In this document: piece after piece, positions 51,889-60,900 of the stretch
How the letters are laid out: the number at the start of each line of letters is the position of its first letter
Numbering within the stretch: the stretch's first letter is position 1
Source of the DNA: an uncultured Bacilli bacterium
GTDB lineage: Bacteria > Bacillota_I > Bacilli_A > RF39 > UBA660
Length of the DNA: 64,000 nucleotides
Direction of reading: 5' to 3'
NCBI GenBank assembly: GCA_910589375.1
Contig: CAJUTK010000001.1
Location: 496,001-560,000, forward strand
Made by a program: the position numbers and the translations under genes
Notes under the pieces: model-generated
The model's database searches: none
What the model was told of the DNA's origin: nothing
The model's input: only the letters and a program-made list of their open reading frames with translations

Positions 51889-53883
51889 ATGAATAGTTTA
51901 GAAAGTATGAAAGGAATTGGTCCAAAGACCATTTCACTATTAAATCGTTTAAATATTTATACAATAGAAGATATGGTAAATTATTATCCATATCGTTTTG
52001 AGATTCTAGAAAAAAGTAATGTAAGAAATTCTAATCAAGATGATAAAGTAATTTTAGATGGTATTATAGAATCTAATCCTATGATTTATTTTTTTAATAA
52101 AAAATTAAATAAAATGAGTTTTCAATTTAATGAAGGATCTACTATATTGAGTGTAACTATTTTTAATAGGGCATTTTTGAAAACTCATTTACAAGTAGGT
52201 ACAAAGATAACTGTTATAGGAAAGTATGATAAAAAACATAATACAGTAGTAGCAAGTGAGATTAGGTTAGGACTTCTTCCACCAGTACCAGTAATAGAAC
52301 CTATTTACCATACTACAAATGGGATAAGTAGTTCACAGCTACATAAATGGATAGTATCTAGCTTAGAGTATATAGATACGAAAGAGTACATACCAGCTTA
52401 TTTATGTGAGAGATATAAATTATTAGATAAGAAAAGTAGCGTTTTACAAATTCATAATCCTAAAAGCAAAGTTTCTCTTAATCAAGCCTTAAATTATCTA
52501 AAGTATGAAGAATTGTTTTTGTTTATGCTTAAAATGAATTATTTGAAAAAAAATAGGAAATGGGAAGTTGGTATTTCTAGAAAAATAGCGAAAGAGGATT
52601 TAAAGAAATTTATAGATACTTTACCATTTTCTCTCACAGAAGATCAAATAAATTGTATTAATACTATTTTAGAAGAGATGAATAGTAATCATGTTATGAA
52701 AAGACTAATACAAGGAGATGTTGGAAGTGGAAAAACAATTGTTGCTGTAGTAGCTCTTTATATGAATTATATAAGTGGTTATCAAGGGGCTTTTATGGCT
52801 CCTACAGAGATTTTAGCAGTCCAACATTATGAAAATCTTATAAAGTTATATAAAGATACTCCTATTAAAATAGAGTTACTAACAGGAAAAATGAAACCAA
52901 AAGAAAGACAGACCGTATTAAGAAAGTTAGCTAATAAAGAGACTGATATTGTAATAGGAACTCATAGTTTATTTAGTGAAGATGTAATCTATGATTCTTT
53001 AGGACTTGTAATAACAGATGAGCAACACCGATTTGGGGTTGCTCAAAGAACAAAATTAAAAGAAAAAGGGCATCAAGCTGACATATTGTATTTAAGTGCA
53101 ACACCAATTCCAAGAACGTATGCGATTACATTGTATGGAGATATGGATGTTTCTAGCATTCATACGAAACCAAAAGGAAGAAAAGAAGTTATCACTGAAT
53201 TATGTGAAGAAAAAGATATCAAAATAGTTTTAGATAAAATTCATAGAGAAATAAAAGAAGGACATCAAGTATATATCATAGCTACTCAGATTGAAGAATC
53301 AGAAGATGATAACTTAGAGAATGTAGAGAAGTTAAAAGAAAAGTTTGAAAGAGCACTAGGAAAAGTTTGTAACATAGGAATGCTTCATGGAAAAATGAAA
53401 CCCAATGAAAAAGAAGAAGTAATGAGTTCTTTTGAAAACAATGAGATTCAAATATTAATTAGTACTACGGTAATAGAGGTAGGAATTGATGTTCCTAATG
53501 CCACTATGATAGTAATATTTGATAGTTACCGATTTGGTTTATCTCAACTTCATCAATTGCGTGGTCGTGTTGGAAGAGGAGATGCACAAAGTTATTGTAT
53601 TTTAATTAGTGATAGAGAAGTAGAAAGATTAAAGGTAATGACTACCACTACAGATGGATTTAAGATTAGTGAGGAAGATTTTAGATTACGTGGTAGTGGG
53701 GATTTATTTGGTACAAGACAAAGTGGCGATATGAGGTTTCATTTGGCAGATATTAAAAGAGATTTCTCTATTTTACTTAGAGCTAAAGAAGATAGTATGG
53801 AAGTTTTAAACAGTAAAGAATATGACAATGGGAAATATTTCTTGCTTCGGGAAATGCTTGAAAAATCAATGAATTTAGATTAA
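51889..53883 (+). CDS. recG: ATP-dependent DNA helicase RecG
   Basis: It reverses stalled replication forks and branch-migrates Holliday junctions. The 664-residue protein is typical. An N-terminal wedge/OB domain (about 1-190) begins LESMKGIGPKTISLLNRLNI. The helicase core follows with Walker A RLIQGDVGSGKTIVAVVAL (about 275-290), LVITDEQHRFGVAQR, LYLSATPIPRT, EVGIDVPNATM and LHQLRGRVGRG. The final region has LRGSGDLFGTRQSG and the TRG motif. It follows the COG2426 gene by one base. The stretch after its stop holds the candidate RNA. Confidence 0.96.
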   Translation: MNSLESMKGIGPKTISLLNRLNIYTIEDMVNYYPYRFEILEKSNVRNSNQDDKVILDGIIESNPMIYFFNKKLNKMSFQFNEGSTILSVTIFNRAFLKTHLQVGTKITVIGKYDKKHNTVVASEIRLGLLPPVPVIEPIYHTTNGISSSQLHKWIVSSLEYIDTKEYIPAYLCERYKLLDKKSSVLQIHNPKSKVSLNQALNYLKYEELFLFMLKMNYLKKNRKWEVGISRKIAKEDLKKFIDTLPFSLTEDQINCINTILEEMNSNHVMKRLIQGDVGSGKTIVAVVALYMNYISGYQGAFMAPTEILAVQHYENLIKLYKDTPIKIELLTGKMKPKERQTVLRKLANKETDIVIGTHSLFSEDVIYDSLGLVITDEQHRFGVAQRTKLKEKGHQADILYLSATPIPRTYAITLYGDMDVSSIHTKPKGRKEVITELCEEKDIKIVLDKIHREIKEGHQVYIIATQIEESEDDNLENVEKLKEKFERALGKVCNIGMLHGKMKPNEKEEVMSSFENNEIQILISTTVIEVGIDVPNATMIVIFDSYRFGLSQLHQLRGRVGRGDAQSYCILISDREVERLKVMTTTTDGFKISEEDFRLRGSGDLFGTRQSGDMRFHLADIKRDFSILLRAKEDSMEVLNSKEYDNGKYFLLREMLEKSMNLD

Positions 53884-53920
53884 TGACAAAGTTTGTCTAT
53901 AGAAACTCATTGGAAATATA

Positions 53921-53949
53921 TTGACTTATTTCCCAAAATAACTTATACT
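53921..53949 (+). promoter_or_regulatory. SigA-type promoter of the RNA candidate
   Basis: TTGACT (53921-53926) and TATACT (53944-53949) with a 17-base spacer. Transcription would start near 53956. Confidence 0.75.
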
Positions 53950-53955
53950 TATAAT

Positions 53956-54047
53956 GGCATGTTACTCCATGCCAGTGCTCTTACGGTTTAAGTGTGAGAG
54001 CGCACAACCAAAACCCCCTGAAGGAGCCTTATGGCTCCGCTTTTTTT
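53956..54047 (+). ncRNA. Structured RNA candidate (sRNA or riboswitch)
   Basis: Between recG and the next ORF lies a promoter, three hairpins and a T-run with no reading frame. P1 is GGCATG/CATGCC (53956-53973). P2 (53975-54005) pairs GTG-CTCTTAC with GTGAGAG-CGCAC around a loop GGTTTAA. The loop's GGTTT can pair with AAACC (54011-54015), a pseudoknot. A C-run (54014-54018) follows, then the terminator stem GGAGCC/GGCTCC (54023-54038) with seven T residues. The folded, promoter-bounded, terminated unit supports an RNA of about 90 bases. I cannot name a family; a terminator-controlled riboswitch for the next gene is possible. Confidence 0.6.
54021..54047 (+). terminator. Intrinsic terminator of the RNA candidate
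   Basis: GGAGCC (54023-54028), loop TTAT and GGCTCC (54033-54038), then GC and seven T residues. Confidence 0.88.
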
Positions 54048-54124
54048 GTTATGAATTAAAAAGATTAAAATATATGAAAACGTTTAAAATGTTAAATTTG
54101 ATTATTATATAGGGAGTGATAATA

Positions 54125-54448
54125 TTGACAATTATAAGGCATAAAACGCCAACTGAAGAATGTTTTTTAGAATGGATGACTAATCATCCAGAAAGCTTTC
54201 ACGAATTAGATGAACGAAGATTTTATCAATTTGCTAATTGTGTATTTTCTTACAATGCTAAAAGTTGGTTAAATAGTGAATATTTTAGAAAAAGAATACT
54301 AGAAATCAAACCTTATTTTCAAAAAAAATATATTGATGAATTTTATAATCGACTTCTAATTTTAAAAAAGTATAATGAAGTTAGGAAACTCGATTGCATA
54401 ACTATAGTTTTAGATGGAGATAAATATATTCAAAGACAGTATAGATAA
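54125..54448 (+). CDS. Uncharacterised small protein
   Basis: No family recognised in this 107-residue protein. It reads TIIRHKTPTEECFLEWMTNH at the start, has no signal or membrane segment and is Lys/Tyr/Phe-rich (for example YFQKKYIDEFYNRLLILKK). I chose the TTG at 54125, which follows GGGAGTGAT by about six bases; a GTG at 54116 lies inside that site. The last 35 bases overlap the next small frame. The structured RNA candidate lies upstream. Confidence 0.5.
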   Translation: MTIIRHKTPTEECFLEWMTNHPESFHELDERRFYQFANCVFSYNAKSWLNSEYFRKRILEIKPYFQKKYIDEFYNRLLILKKYNEVRKLDCITIVLDGDKYIQRQYR

Positions 54449-54551
54449 TGTAGTTAGGGAAGTAATAATTACTAAAAAAGAATATGAAAATAGTGGCATA
54501 TCTAAAAAAGAATTTATTAATAGATTAAATGATAGTAAGAAACAATACTAA
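54414..54551 (+). pseudogene. Small frame overlapping the previous ORF, possibly decayed
   Basis: A 45-codon frame in a different phase from the ORF before it, ending SKKEFINRLNDSKKQY. After its TAA the same frame reads on without a gap into LSYIKKEFISKYL (to the TGA at 54591-54593), so the KKEFI unit occurs on both sides of an in-frame stop. That looks like a gene broken by a stop codon. There is no clear ribosome site. A real small gene that begins at 54414 is the alternative. Confidence 0.35.
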
Positions 54552-54579
54552 TTATCATATATTAAAAAAGAATTTATTA
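54503..54579 (+). repeat. 17-base direct repeat, two copies
   Basis: The word TAAAAAAGAATTTATTA occurs at 54503-54519 and again at 54563-54579, 60 bases apart and in the same reading phase. It encodes the repeated KKEFI unit. Confidence 0.7.
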
Positions 54580-54606
54580 GTAAGTATTTATGAAAATAAT
54601 GTCAAA

Positions 54607-54637
54607 GAAAAACATTTCCAATTGGAAATGTTTTTTT
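54607..54637 (+). terminator. Bidirectional terminator
   Basis: AAAAACATTTCC, loop AATT and GGAAATGTTTTTTT form a perfect stem; it ends the small ORFs and also serves the minus-strand coiled-coil gene. Confidence 0.87.
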
Positions 54638-55874
54638 ATGCTACTAATTCTTTTACTTTTTCTTTTGTATCTACTGCTTGTACAGGTATTAAAGTAACTG
54701 TTGCTTGTCCATTTAAAAGGGAAGTTAATTCTTCTATTAATCTTTTTTCTTCTAAGTAGCAAGCTTCTTGCATTAATGAAGATTTTAAATCTGGTTCATT
54801 CCATAATTGATCATGGAAAAATCTTGGAAAATAGTTTGTTTTTTCACTTACAAGAGAGATAAAACTTTTTTTAACCTGTTTTTGTTCAGCTTCAAACTCA
54901 TGAATTTGTCTTAAAGTTTCTCTTCTAGAAATATTGATGTGATTTCTTTTAGCTGCAATTGTACTTCTTTTACTTCTGCATTTTCTTTGAATCTGCTCTG
55001 TTAGATTTTCTAATCCCATTTCTGATTGATTAAATAAAGGACTAGTTATTATTCCTAACTCTTGAAGAGTAGTATCTTTCTCATAATAACTATTGATTGC
55101 ATCCATAAATTTTTGCTCGTACTTATTTCTTTTAGCTGGAAAGAATCGACTTAATCCGCCAAATAATTTTTTTCTAGTTAACTTTTTAATTACTTTTTTC
55201 ATCTCAGGGTTAGTTGCTAATACTTTTTTACTGTGTCTTAAAACAAAATCATTAGATAATTTTTGATTAGGATTATTAACTAAAGAAGATAATTCTTTTA
55301 AGGTTTCTAAATTGTAATCTTCTTGAGCTCTAGTAACTGTTTTATCTACTTTTGCTGCTTCAACATTTAAAGCTTTTTCATCATGAGATAATTGTAGATA
55401 AGTTACTTCTCCATTTAATCCAATCCCATATAGTCTATTTCTATGATTTGTTAATTCTAAATTTCTTTGATTCATGGCTAATAAATCACTCATAGCATCA
55501 AAGTCATCCAAGAACGCATCTTTAATAGAATATAGAGGAACTATTTTAGGCTCATTAATGTAGGCTCTTAAATTTTCTAATCCAAAAGATTTTATTAAAT
55601 AATCAGTTCCTTGTCCAGCTGGTATTTTTCCTTCTTGTTGCATTTCTTCTATTTGTTCTTGAGATAAATTAGAGATTAGTAATAACATAGGTAGATTTAC
55701 CATTCTACTTAAATATCTTATTTTTCTCTTTATAAAATCGGCTTCTAATTGATATCTTTTAATCTCTGAAATAGTACTAATTTGACCTTGTTTTCTTTGT
55801 AAATCTTTTAATTCTTCTTGTAAGTCATTAATTCTATCACTTACGAGAGAAAAGTATTTTTGTGTGTTTTTCAT
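54636..55874 (-). CDS. Uncharacterised coiled-coil protein
   Basis: The 412-residue protein has no signal or membrane segment. It begins with a coiled coil (about 5-55, with LQEELKDLQRKQGQIS), followed by a globular-looking middle (60-230, e.g. LSQEQIEEMQQEGKIPAGQG) and further helices and a basic stretch (about 300-340, CRSKRSTIAAKRNHINISRRE). No family recognised. On the minus strand TATAAT and AAGGGGG precede the ATG, so it has its own promoter. It differs from the coiled-coil protein at 17748-19124 in detail. Confidence 0.65.
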   Translation of the reverse strand: MKNTQKYFSLVSDRINDLQEELKDLQRKQGQISTISEIKRYQLEADFIKRKIRYLSRMVNLPMLLLISNLSQEQIEEMQQEGKIPAGQGTDYLIKSFGLENLRAYINEPKIVPLYSIKDAFLDDFDAMSDLLAMNQRNLELTNHRNRLYGIGLNGEVTYLQLSHDEKALNVEAAKVDKTVTRAQEDYNLETLKELSSLVNNPNQKLSNDFVLRHSKKVLATNPEMKKVIKKLTRKKLFGGLSRFFPAKRNKYEQKFMDAINSYYEKDTTLQELGIITSPLFNQSEMGLENLTEQIQRKCRSKRSTIAAKRNHINISRRETLRQIHEFEAEQKQVKKSFISLVSEKTNYFPRFFHDQLWNEPDLKSSLMQEACYLEEKRLIEELTSLLNGQATVTLIPVQAVDTKEKVKELVA

Positions 55875-55997
55875 AAAAACCCCCTTACAACAAAATGCTA
55901 TTATACAGATTTTTTGAAATAATGCAAATCCGAAGTATTCAAAATAGGAAGAATATGGAAATTATACACAACTATGTGGAAATCTTATTATGGATTA

Positions 55998-56006
55998 TGT
56001 TATAAT
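55998..56006 (+). promoter_or_regulatory. Extended -10 promoter of the cell-wall hydrolase-like gene
   Basis: TGTTATAAT with TATAAT at 56001-56006; the ATG is 26 bases downstream. Confidence 0.6.
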
Positions 56007-56032
56007 ACTAGTAACATAGAAAGAGGTTTAAT

Positions 56033-57214
56033 ATGAAAAATATAAAACAATTAGATCCATCTAAAATTACCAAAAATGGGTATTATTTTGATGTTGATGG
56101 CACTAACATGTTTTTGTTAACCGATGAAGAAATTTTAGCTATGAGAAATTATTATAACGATCCTTCAATAGCTTCTAGCAGAGCAAAGAAACAAAGGGAG
56201 AATAGAAATTATAAGGTTGCTAAAAATCAAAGATATAGTGATGGAAAACATACTGCTAGAAAAACATCAAAGAAAAATCCTTGTGGATATAAATTTGTGG
56301 TAGTAGGTGGTTTGATAGTGGCAGTTACCGTTTATAGTATGTCTTTATTAGCTTCTACTTTTAATACTCCAGTGATAGAAGAACAAACTTATCAGTTACA
56401 AGAGGAAGTTAGATTAGAACCTGTTAATTTATCTAATATGGAGTTAGCAGATGAAGCCATAAGGAGTCTTTCATTAAACACTAATCTAACGAGTAGCAGT
56501 CCAGAAGAGGTATTAAATGAAAACGTGGTTTTAGTTTCTTCCATTATAGATGAAAATAAAGAAAGAAAAGAGTGGGTACAAAAGTATTGTGATATTTATC
56601 AAGTTAATTTTGATGTTACCTATAACCGTTTAGTAGAAATTACTAATAATTTTACAGATTCTGAATATTTAAATGGACATATTCCAGGTGTTACTTGTAA
56701 AGGGGTAGAAGTTTTTGCTAGTAGTGAAGAGGAATTAATTTTATACTATGTTCGTTGTGTTAAGCAGAAACCTTTAAGCTTAGGAATTTCTGCTGATAAT
56801 TTATATATTCATAATGATTATGTATCAGCTGATGACTATGCTTCTATGATTGGATATTACAATAATTTAGTTGGTGCAGATCCTGTTTTAAGTTATGCGA
56901 TAACGCAAGCAGAAACTAGTTGGAATAGTGATTTATTTAGAGATTCTAATAATCCTGCTGGTTTAAGGATTAATGGAAGTTGGTGGAGATTTGATACAAA
57001 AGAGGAAGGCTTCATAGAACTAGCTTTAGAAATATTAAAATTTAATAGAATGGGTGCTTATACAATTGAAGAAATAGGGGCAATTCATGCTCCTGTAGAA
57101 GATAATAATGAAAATTGGATTCCAAATGTTACAGATGCCTATACTATGGTTTCTGCAGATACTGAACTATTAGAAATTTTACAATCTAGTCCTGAGAAAG
57201 GATTTACGCGTTAG
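56033..57214 (+). CDS. Membrane-anchored cell-wall hydrolase-like protein (glucosaminidase/lysozyme-like)
   Basis: The 393-residue protein has a cytosolic basic region (about 47-84), one membrane helix (about 87-109) and a large outside part. The C-terminal domain (about 270-390) contains LSYAITQAETSWNSDLFRD with a likely catalytic Glu294, then NNPAGLR and WWRFDTKEEGFIELALEIL. The Glu and the NNPAG(L/I) follow the layout of the glucosaminidase domains of autolysins. A peptidoglycan-cutting role is inference from this motif. It lies just before the C39-like gene and essC, so it may open the wall for the secretion machine. AAGAGG is the ribosome site. Confidence 0.7.
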   Translation: MKNIKQLDPSKITKNGYYFDVDGTNMFLLTDEEILAMRNYYNDPSIASSRAKKQRENRNYKVAKNQRYSDGKHTARKTSKKNPCGYKFVVVGGLIVAVTVYSMSLLASTFNTPVIEEQTYQLQEEVRLEPVNLSNMELADEAIRSLSLNTNLTSSSPEEVLNENVVLVSSIIDENKERKEWVQKYCDIYQVNFDVTYNRLVEITNNFTDSEYLNGHIPGVTCKGVEVFASSEEELILYYVRCVKQKPLSLGISADNLYIHNDYVSADDYASMIGYYNNLVGADPVLSYAITQAETSWNSDLFRDSNNPAGLRINGSWWRFDTKEEGFIELALEILKFNRMGAYTIEEIGAIHAPVEDNNENWIPNVTDAYTMVSADTELLEILQSSPEKGFTR

Positions 57215-57225
57215 AGGAGGTATAT

Positions 57226-57801
57226 ATGAAAATACCATTACGATTTCAAGTAACTGAATTTGATTGTGGAACAGTTTCTTTATTGAATGCATTTAGCTTT
57301 TTATTCGAGAGAGAAGATATTCCCGCTGAACTAGTTAGAGCTATTCATAATTATACATTAGACTGCTATGATGAATATGGAAATATAGGACAGGGCGGTA
57401 CTAGTAGAGAAGCTATTCAATTATTAACACATTGGATTACTAGTTATGCTGAGAAGAAGGAATTAGGGGTTCGTTGTATTCGTTATGATAAAGAAGCTGT
57501 AACTCTTGAAAAAATAAGAGATTGCATTCAAAATAAAGGTGTTGTCTTTTTAAGATGCTATCAGGATTGCGAGCATTATGTAATATTAACGGATATAAAT
57601 GAGGCGTTTGCTTATCTATGGGATTCTTATTATTTAGAAGAGGATTACTATCAAAGCGATAGTAATGTAAGCATCATTTTTGATAAACCTTTTTCCTACA
57701 ATAGAATTATTACCTTAAATAGGTTATTTGAGGAGTCGAAAAATGATTTTGCTCTTGGACCAATAGAAGGAAGAGAAATTGTATTGATTAATAGAACTTA
57801 A
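57226..57801 (+). CDS. C39-like cysteine peptidase
   Basis: The 191-residue protein starts PLRFQVTEFDCGTVSLLNAF, the C39 pattern with the Gln8 oxyanion residue and catalytic Cys14 in DCG. His117 in CEHYVILTD and Asp133 in LWDSYY complete a Cys-His-Asp triad. Most C39 domains cut Gly-Gly leader peptides of bacteriocins in ABC exporters; here there is no transporter and no signal peptide, so it should act in the cytosol. It lies 11 bases after the cell-wall hydrolase-like gene, with AGGAGG before its ATG, so the two are probably one operon. The link to the EssC system is positional only. Confidence 0.75.
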   Translation: MKIPLRFQVTEFDCGTVSLLNAFSFLFEREDIPAELVRAIHNYTLDCYDEYGNIGQGGTSREAIQLLTHWITSYAEKKELGVRCIRYDKEAVTLEKIRDCIQNKGVVFLRCYQDCEHYVILTDINEAFAYLWDSYYLEEDYYQSDSNVSIIFDKPFSYNRIITLNRLFEESKNDFALGPIEGREIVLINRT

Positions 57802-57823
57802 TTAATTTAAGTTCTTTTCTTTT
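57793..57823 (+). terminator. Intrinsic terminator before essC
   Basis: AGAACTTAA and TTAAGTTCT around a short loop, then a T-rich stretch. The stem overlaps the stop codon region. Confidence 0.78.
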
Positions 57824-57832
57824 GTCATTCTC

Positions 57833-57861
57833 TTGTAAAAAAGAGGATTTTTCGATATAAT
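57833..57861 (+). promoter_or_regulatory. SigA-type promoter of essC
   Basis: TTGTAA (57833-57838) and TATAAT (57856-57861) are separated by 17 bases. essC starts 44 bases downstream, so it forms a new transcription unit. Confidence 0.78.
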
Positions 57862-57904
57862 TCTAATAGTATATAAAATAAAAGAATAGTAGGAGTTGGC
57901 CAAT

Positions 57905-60900
57905 ATGAAAATACTTCTAATAGAAAATGATAAAATAAGTAAATATGAACTTCCATCACAGATAGAAGACTCTTTTATTATCAATTATAAACCTGTAGGT
58001 GGTAAGGATTGCGTCATAACTTTAGAGGCTAGTAATGGTTCTTGGATTTTAAAGAGTAATGGCTCTGTTAATATTATGAATGCATCTATGTTAGTAAATG
58101 AAGTAACGCTAGTTGAATACGGAAGCTATGTATTAAAGTTTTTAGGTATTGATGATTTTATTACTTTATATGCAATGCCTACTGTAGAGAAAGAATCTTA
58201 TAAATTAGATTTTGGTGCTTTAAATGTAATTTCTGTCGGTAGTAATCCAAATTGCAATATTTGTTTTCATAATAATCTTATTGGACAAATGCATGTAGAG
58301 TTAAAAAAGGTAAATGATGAATGGTATGTATATCCTAATCAAGATACCCAGTTTAAAACATTTATCAATAATAAATTAGTTACTAATGTTCAAAAATTAT
58401 TAATTGGTGATGTAATATTTATTAATAGTTTAAAAATTATTTGGATGAGAAGTTTTATTCAAATTAACAATCCAAATAAGCAAGTTACCGTAGCTGGATT
58501 AAAAGCTTATGCAGAAATGCAGGTTGCTAAAAATACTGAGTATACACCAGTGGATGAAAATGAAAAGAATACAGATTTATATAGTGAAGATGAGTATTTT
58601 TATCATATTCCTAGAATTAAAGAGACAGTAGAAGATACAGAAATTGTAATAGAGGCTCCGCCAGGTGCACCACAAGATGATGATTTGCCTTTTATTTTAA
58701 CGATTGGTTCTACCATTACTATGGGGGCATCTTCTTTAATGATGGGATATAATGTAGCTTATGGGTTATCATCAGGAACTAGAAGTTTCTGGTCAGTTTT
58801 GCCTCAAATCGTTATGTTTTTTGCTATGATTATTGGTAGTTTAATCATTCCTAGAATGACAGTAAAATATCGCAAAAAGAAGAAAATAGAAAAAGAGGAG
58901 AAAAGGCAGAGATTATACCGGGAATATTTAGCCAAGAAAGAACAAGAGATTAGTTTAGCTAATAAAAAGGTTGCACAAATTATGAGGGATAATAGTATTC
59001 CTACTAAGAATTGTGCATTAATGTTAAATACTTCTAATAGAAATTTTTGGTCTAGGGAAATTAGTGATGACGATTTCTTGAAAGTACGTTTAGGAGTGGG
59101 CAGTATCGATTCTCCTATCCATATACAAGCTCCAGAGGAACATTTTACTTTAGATGATGATAATTTATTAGAGTTAGTATATAAAATAAGTGATAATTAT
59201 AAAAAACTACCAGATGTACCAGTAGATATATCTTTGATAGAAGAAAAAGTGGCATCTCTTATTTGTGAATGTACTTATAAAGATCAATATGTAGATAGTT
59301 TAATTCTTCAGCTAGTTGCACTTCATAGTGCAGCAGATTTAAAGATTGTTATTTTTACTGATCAAGATAGAGCTTCTAGATGGGATTATATGAAACAAAT
59401 GCCACATTGTTGGAGTGAAGATAAAAGCGTTAGATTTTTTGCCACTAATTTAGAAGAAATGAAGGAAGTATCTTCTTATTTAGATGATGAACTTAAGAAA
59501 AGAAAAGAAAAATTAGCAGAAAAGAAGAGTTCTTCTAGTAAAGAGGGAGAAGAGAAAGCTGACACTAAAAATATTTATAAAAATTTTGATTCTTACTTTT
59601 TAATTATTAATGACAATTATAAGTTAGGAAAAAATGTTCCTTTCATCAATTCTTTATTAAAAATACCAGAAAATTTTGGATTTTCTTATTTAGTAGTAGA
59701 GAGTTCTATGCGCAATTTGCCAACAAATTGTAATGTATTTGTCGAGATTGGTGAAAAAGAGGGCGCTATTTTAAGAAAAAATATTAATGCTAGTGCCCAA
59801 ATTCATTTTAGTAATGAATATGAAAATAATTTAAACATGAGGGATATAGCGAATACACTTGCTAATGTTCCTACTATGACTAAAGAGGGATTATCTGTAC
59901 TACCAACTTCCTTATCTTTTATGGAGATGTATGGGGTTTCTAAAGTAGAACAGTTTAATATTCTAAATAGATGGAAAATGAATAGTCCAGTATCTTCTTT
60001 GGCAGCACCTATCGGTGTTTATGCAAATGGAGAACAATTTAAATTAAACTTACATGAGAAATTTCATGGACCACATGGATTAATTGCAGGTTCAACAGGA
60101 AGTGGTAAATCAGAATTCATTATCACTTACATTTTATCTATGTGTGTAAATTACCACCCTTATGAAGTGCAATTTGTATTAATAGACTATAAAGGTGGAG
60201 GATTAGCTGGGGCTTTTGAAAATAAAGAAACTGGTGTTAGAATTCCTCATTTGGCAGGTACTATTACGAACTTAGATACAAGTGAGATGAATCGTACTTT
60301 AGTATCTATTGAATCTGAATTAAAAAGACGTCAACGTGTATTTAACGAGACAAAGGATGCTTTAGGAGAAAGTACTATTGATATTTATAAGTATCAACGA
60401 TTATATCGTGAAGGAATGGTAAAAGAACCTATGGCTCATCTATTTATTATTAGTGATGAGTTTGCGGAATTAAAAAGTCAACAACCAGAATTTATGCAGC
60501 AATTAATTAGTACTGCTCGTATAGGACGTTCTTTAGGGGTTCATTTAATACTTGCTACACAAAAGCCAAGTGGTGTTGTTAATGATCAAATTTGGAGTAA
60601 TTCTAAGTTTAAAGTTTGTTTGAAAGTACAAGATAAGTCAGATTCTATGGAAATGTTAAAGCGTCCAGAAGCAGCTAGTATTAAGGAAACTGGTAGATTC
60701 TATTTACAAGTAGGATACGATGACTTTTTCGATAAAGGACAATCTGGATGGGCTGGAGCAAAGTATATTCCTTCTGACAGAGTTATTAAGAAAATAGATG
60801 ATTCTATTGATTTTGTTAATAATACTGGAGAGGTTATTAAAACGATTAAAGAATTAACAAAGGCAGATAATTCTAATAAGGATTATGGAGATCAATTAAC

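Noticed and set aside
53884..53900. Terminator for recG (GACAAAGTTTGTC)
   Set aside because: The stem is short with almost no loop and no T-run follows.
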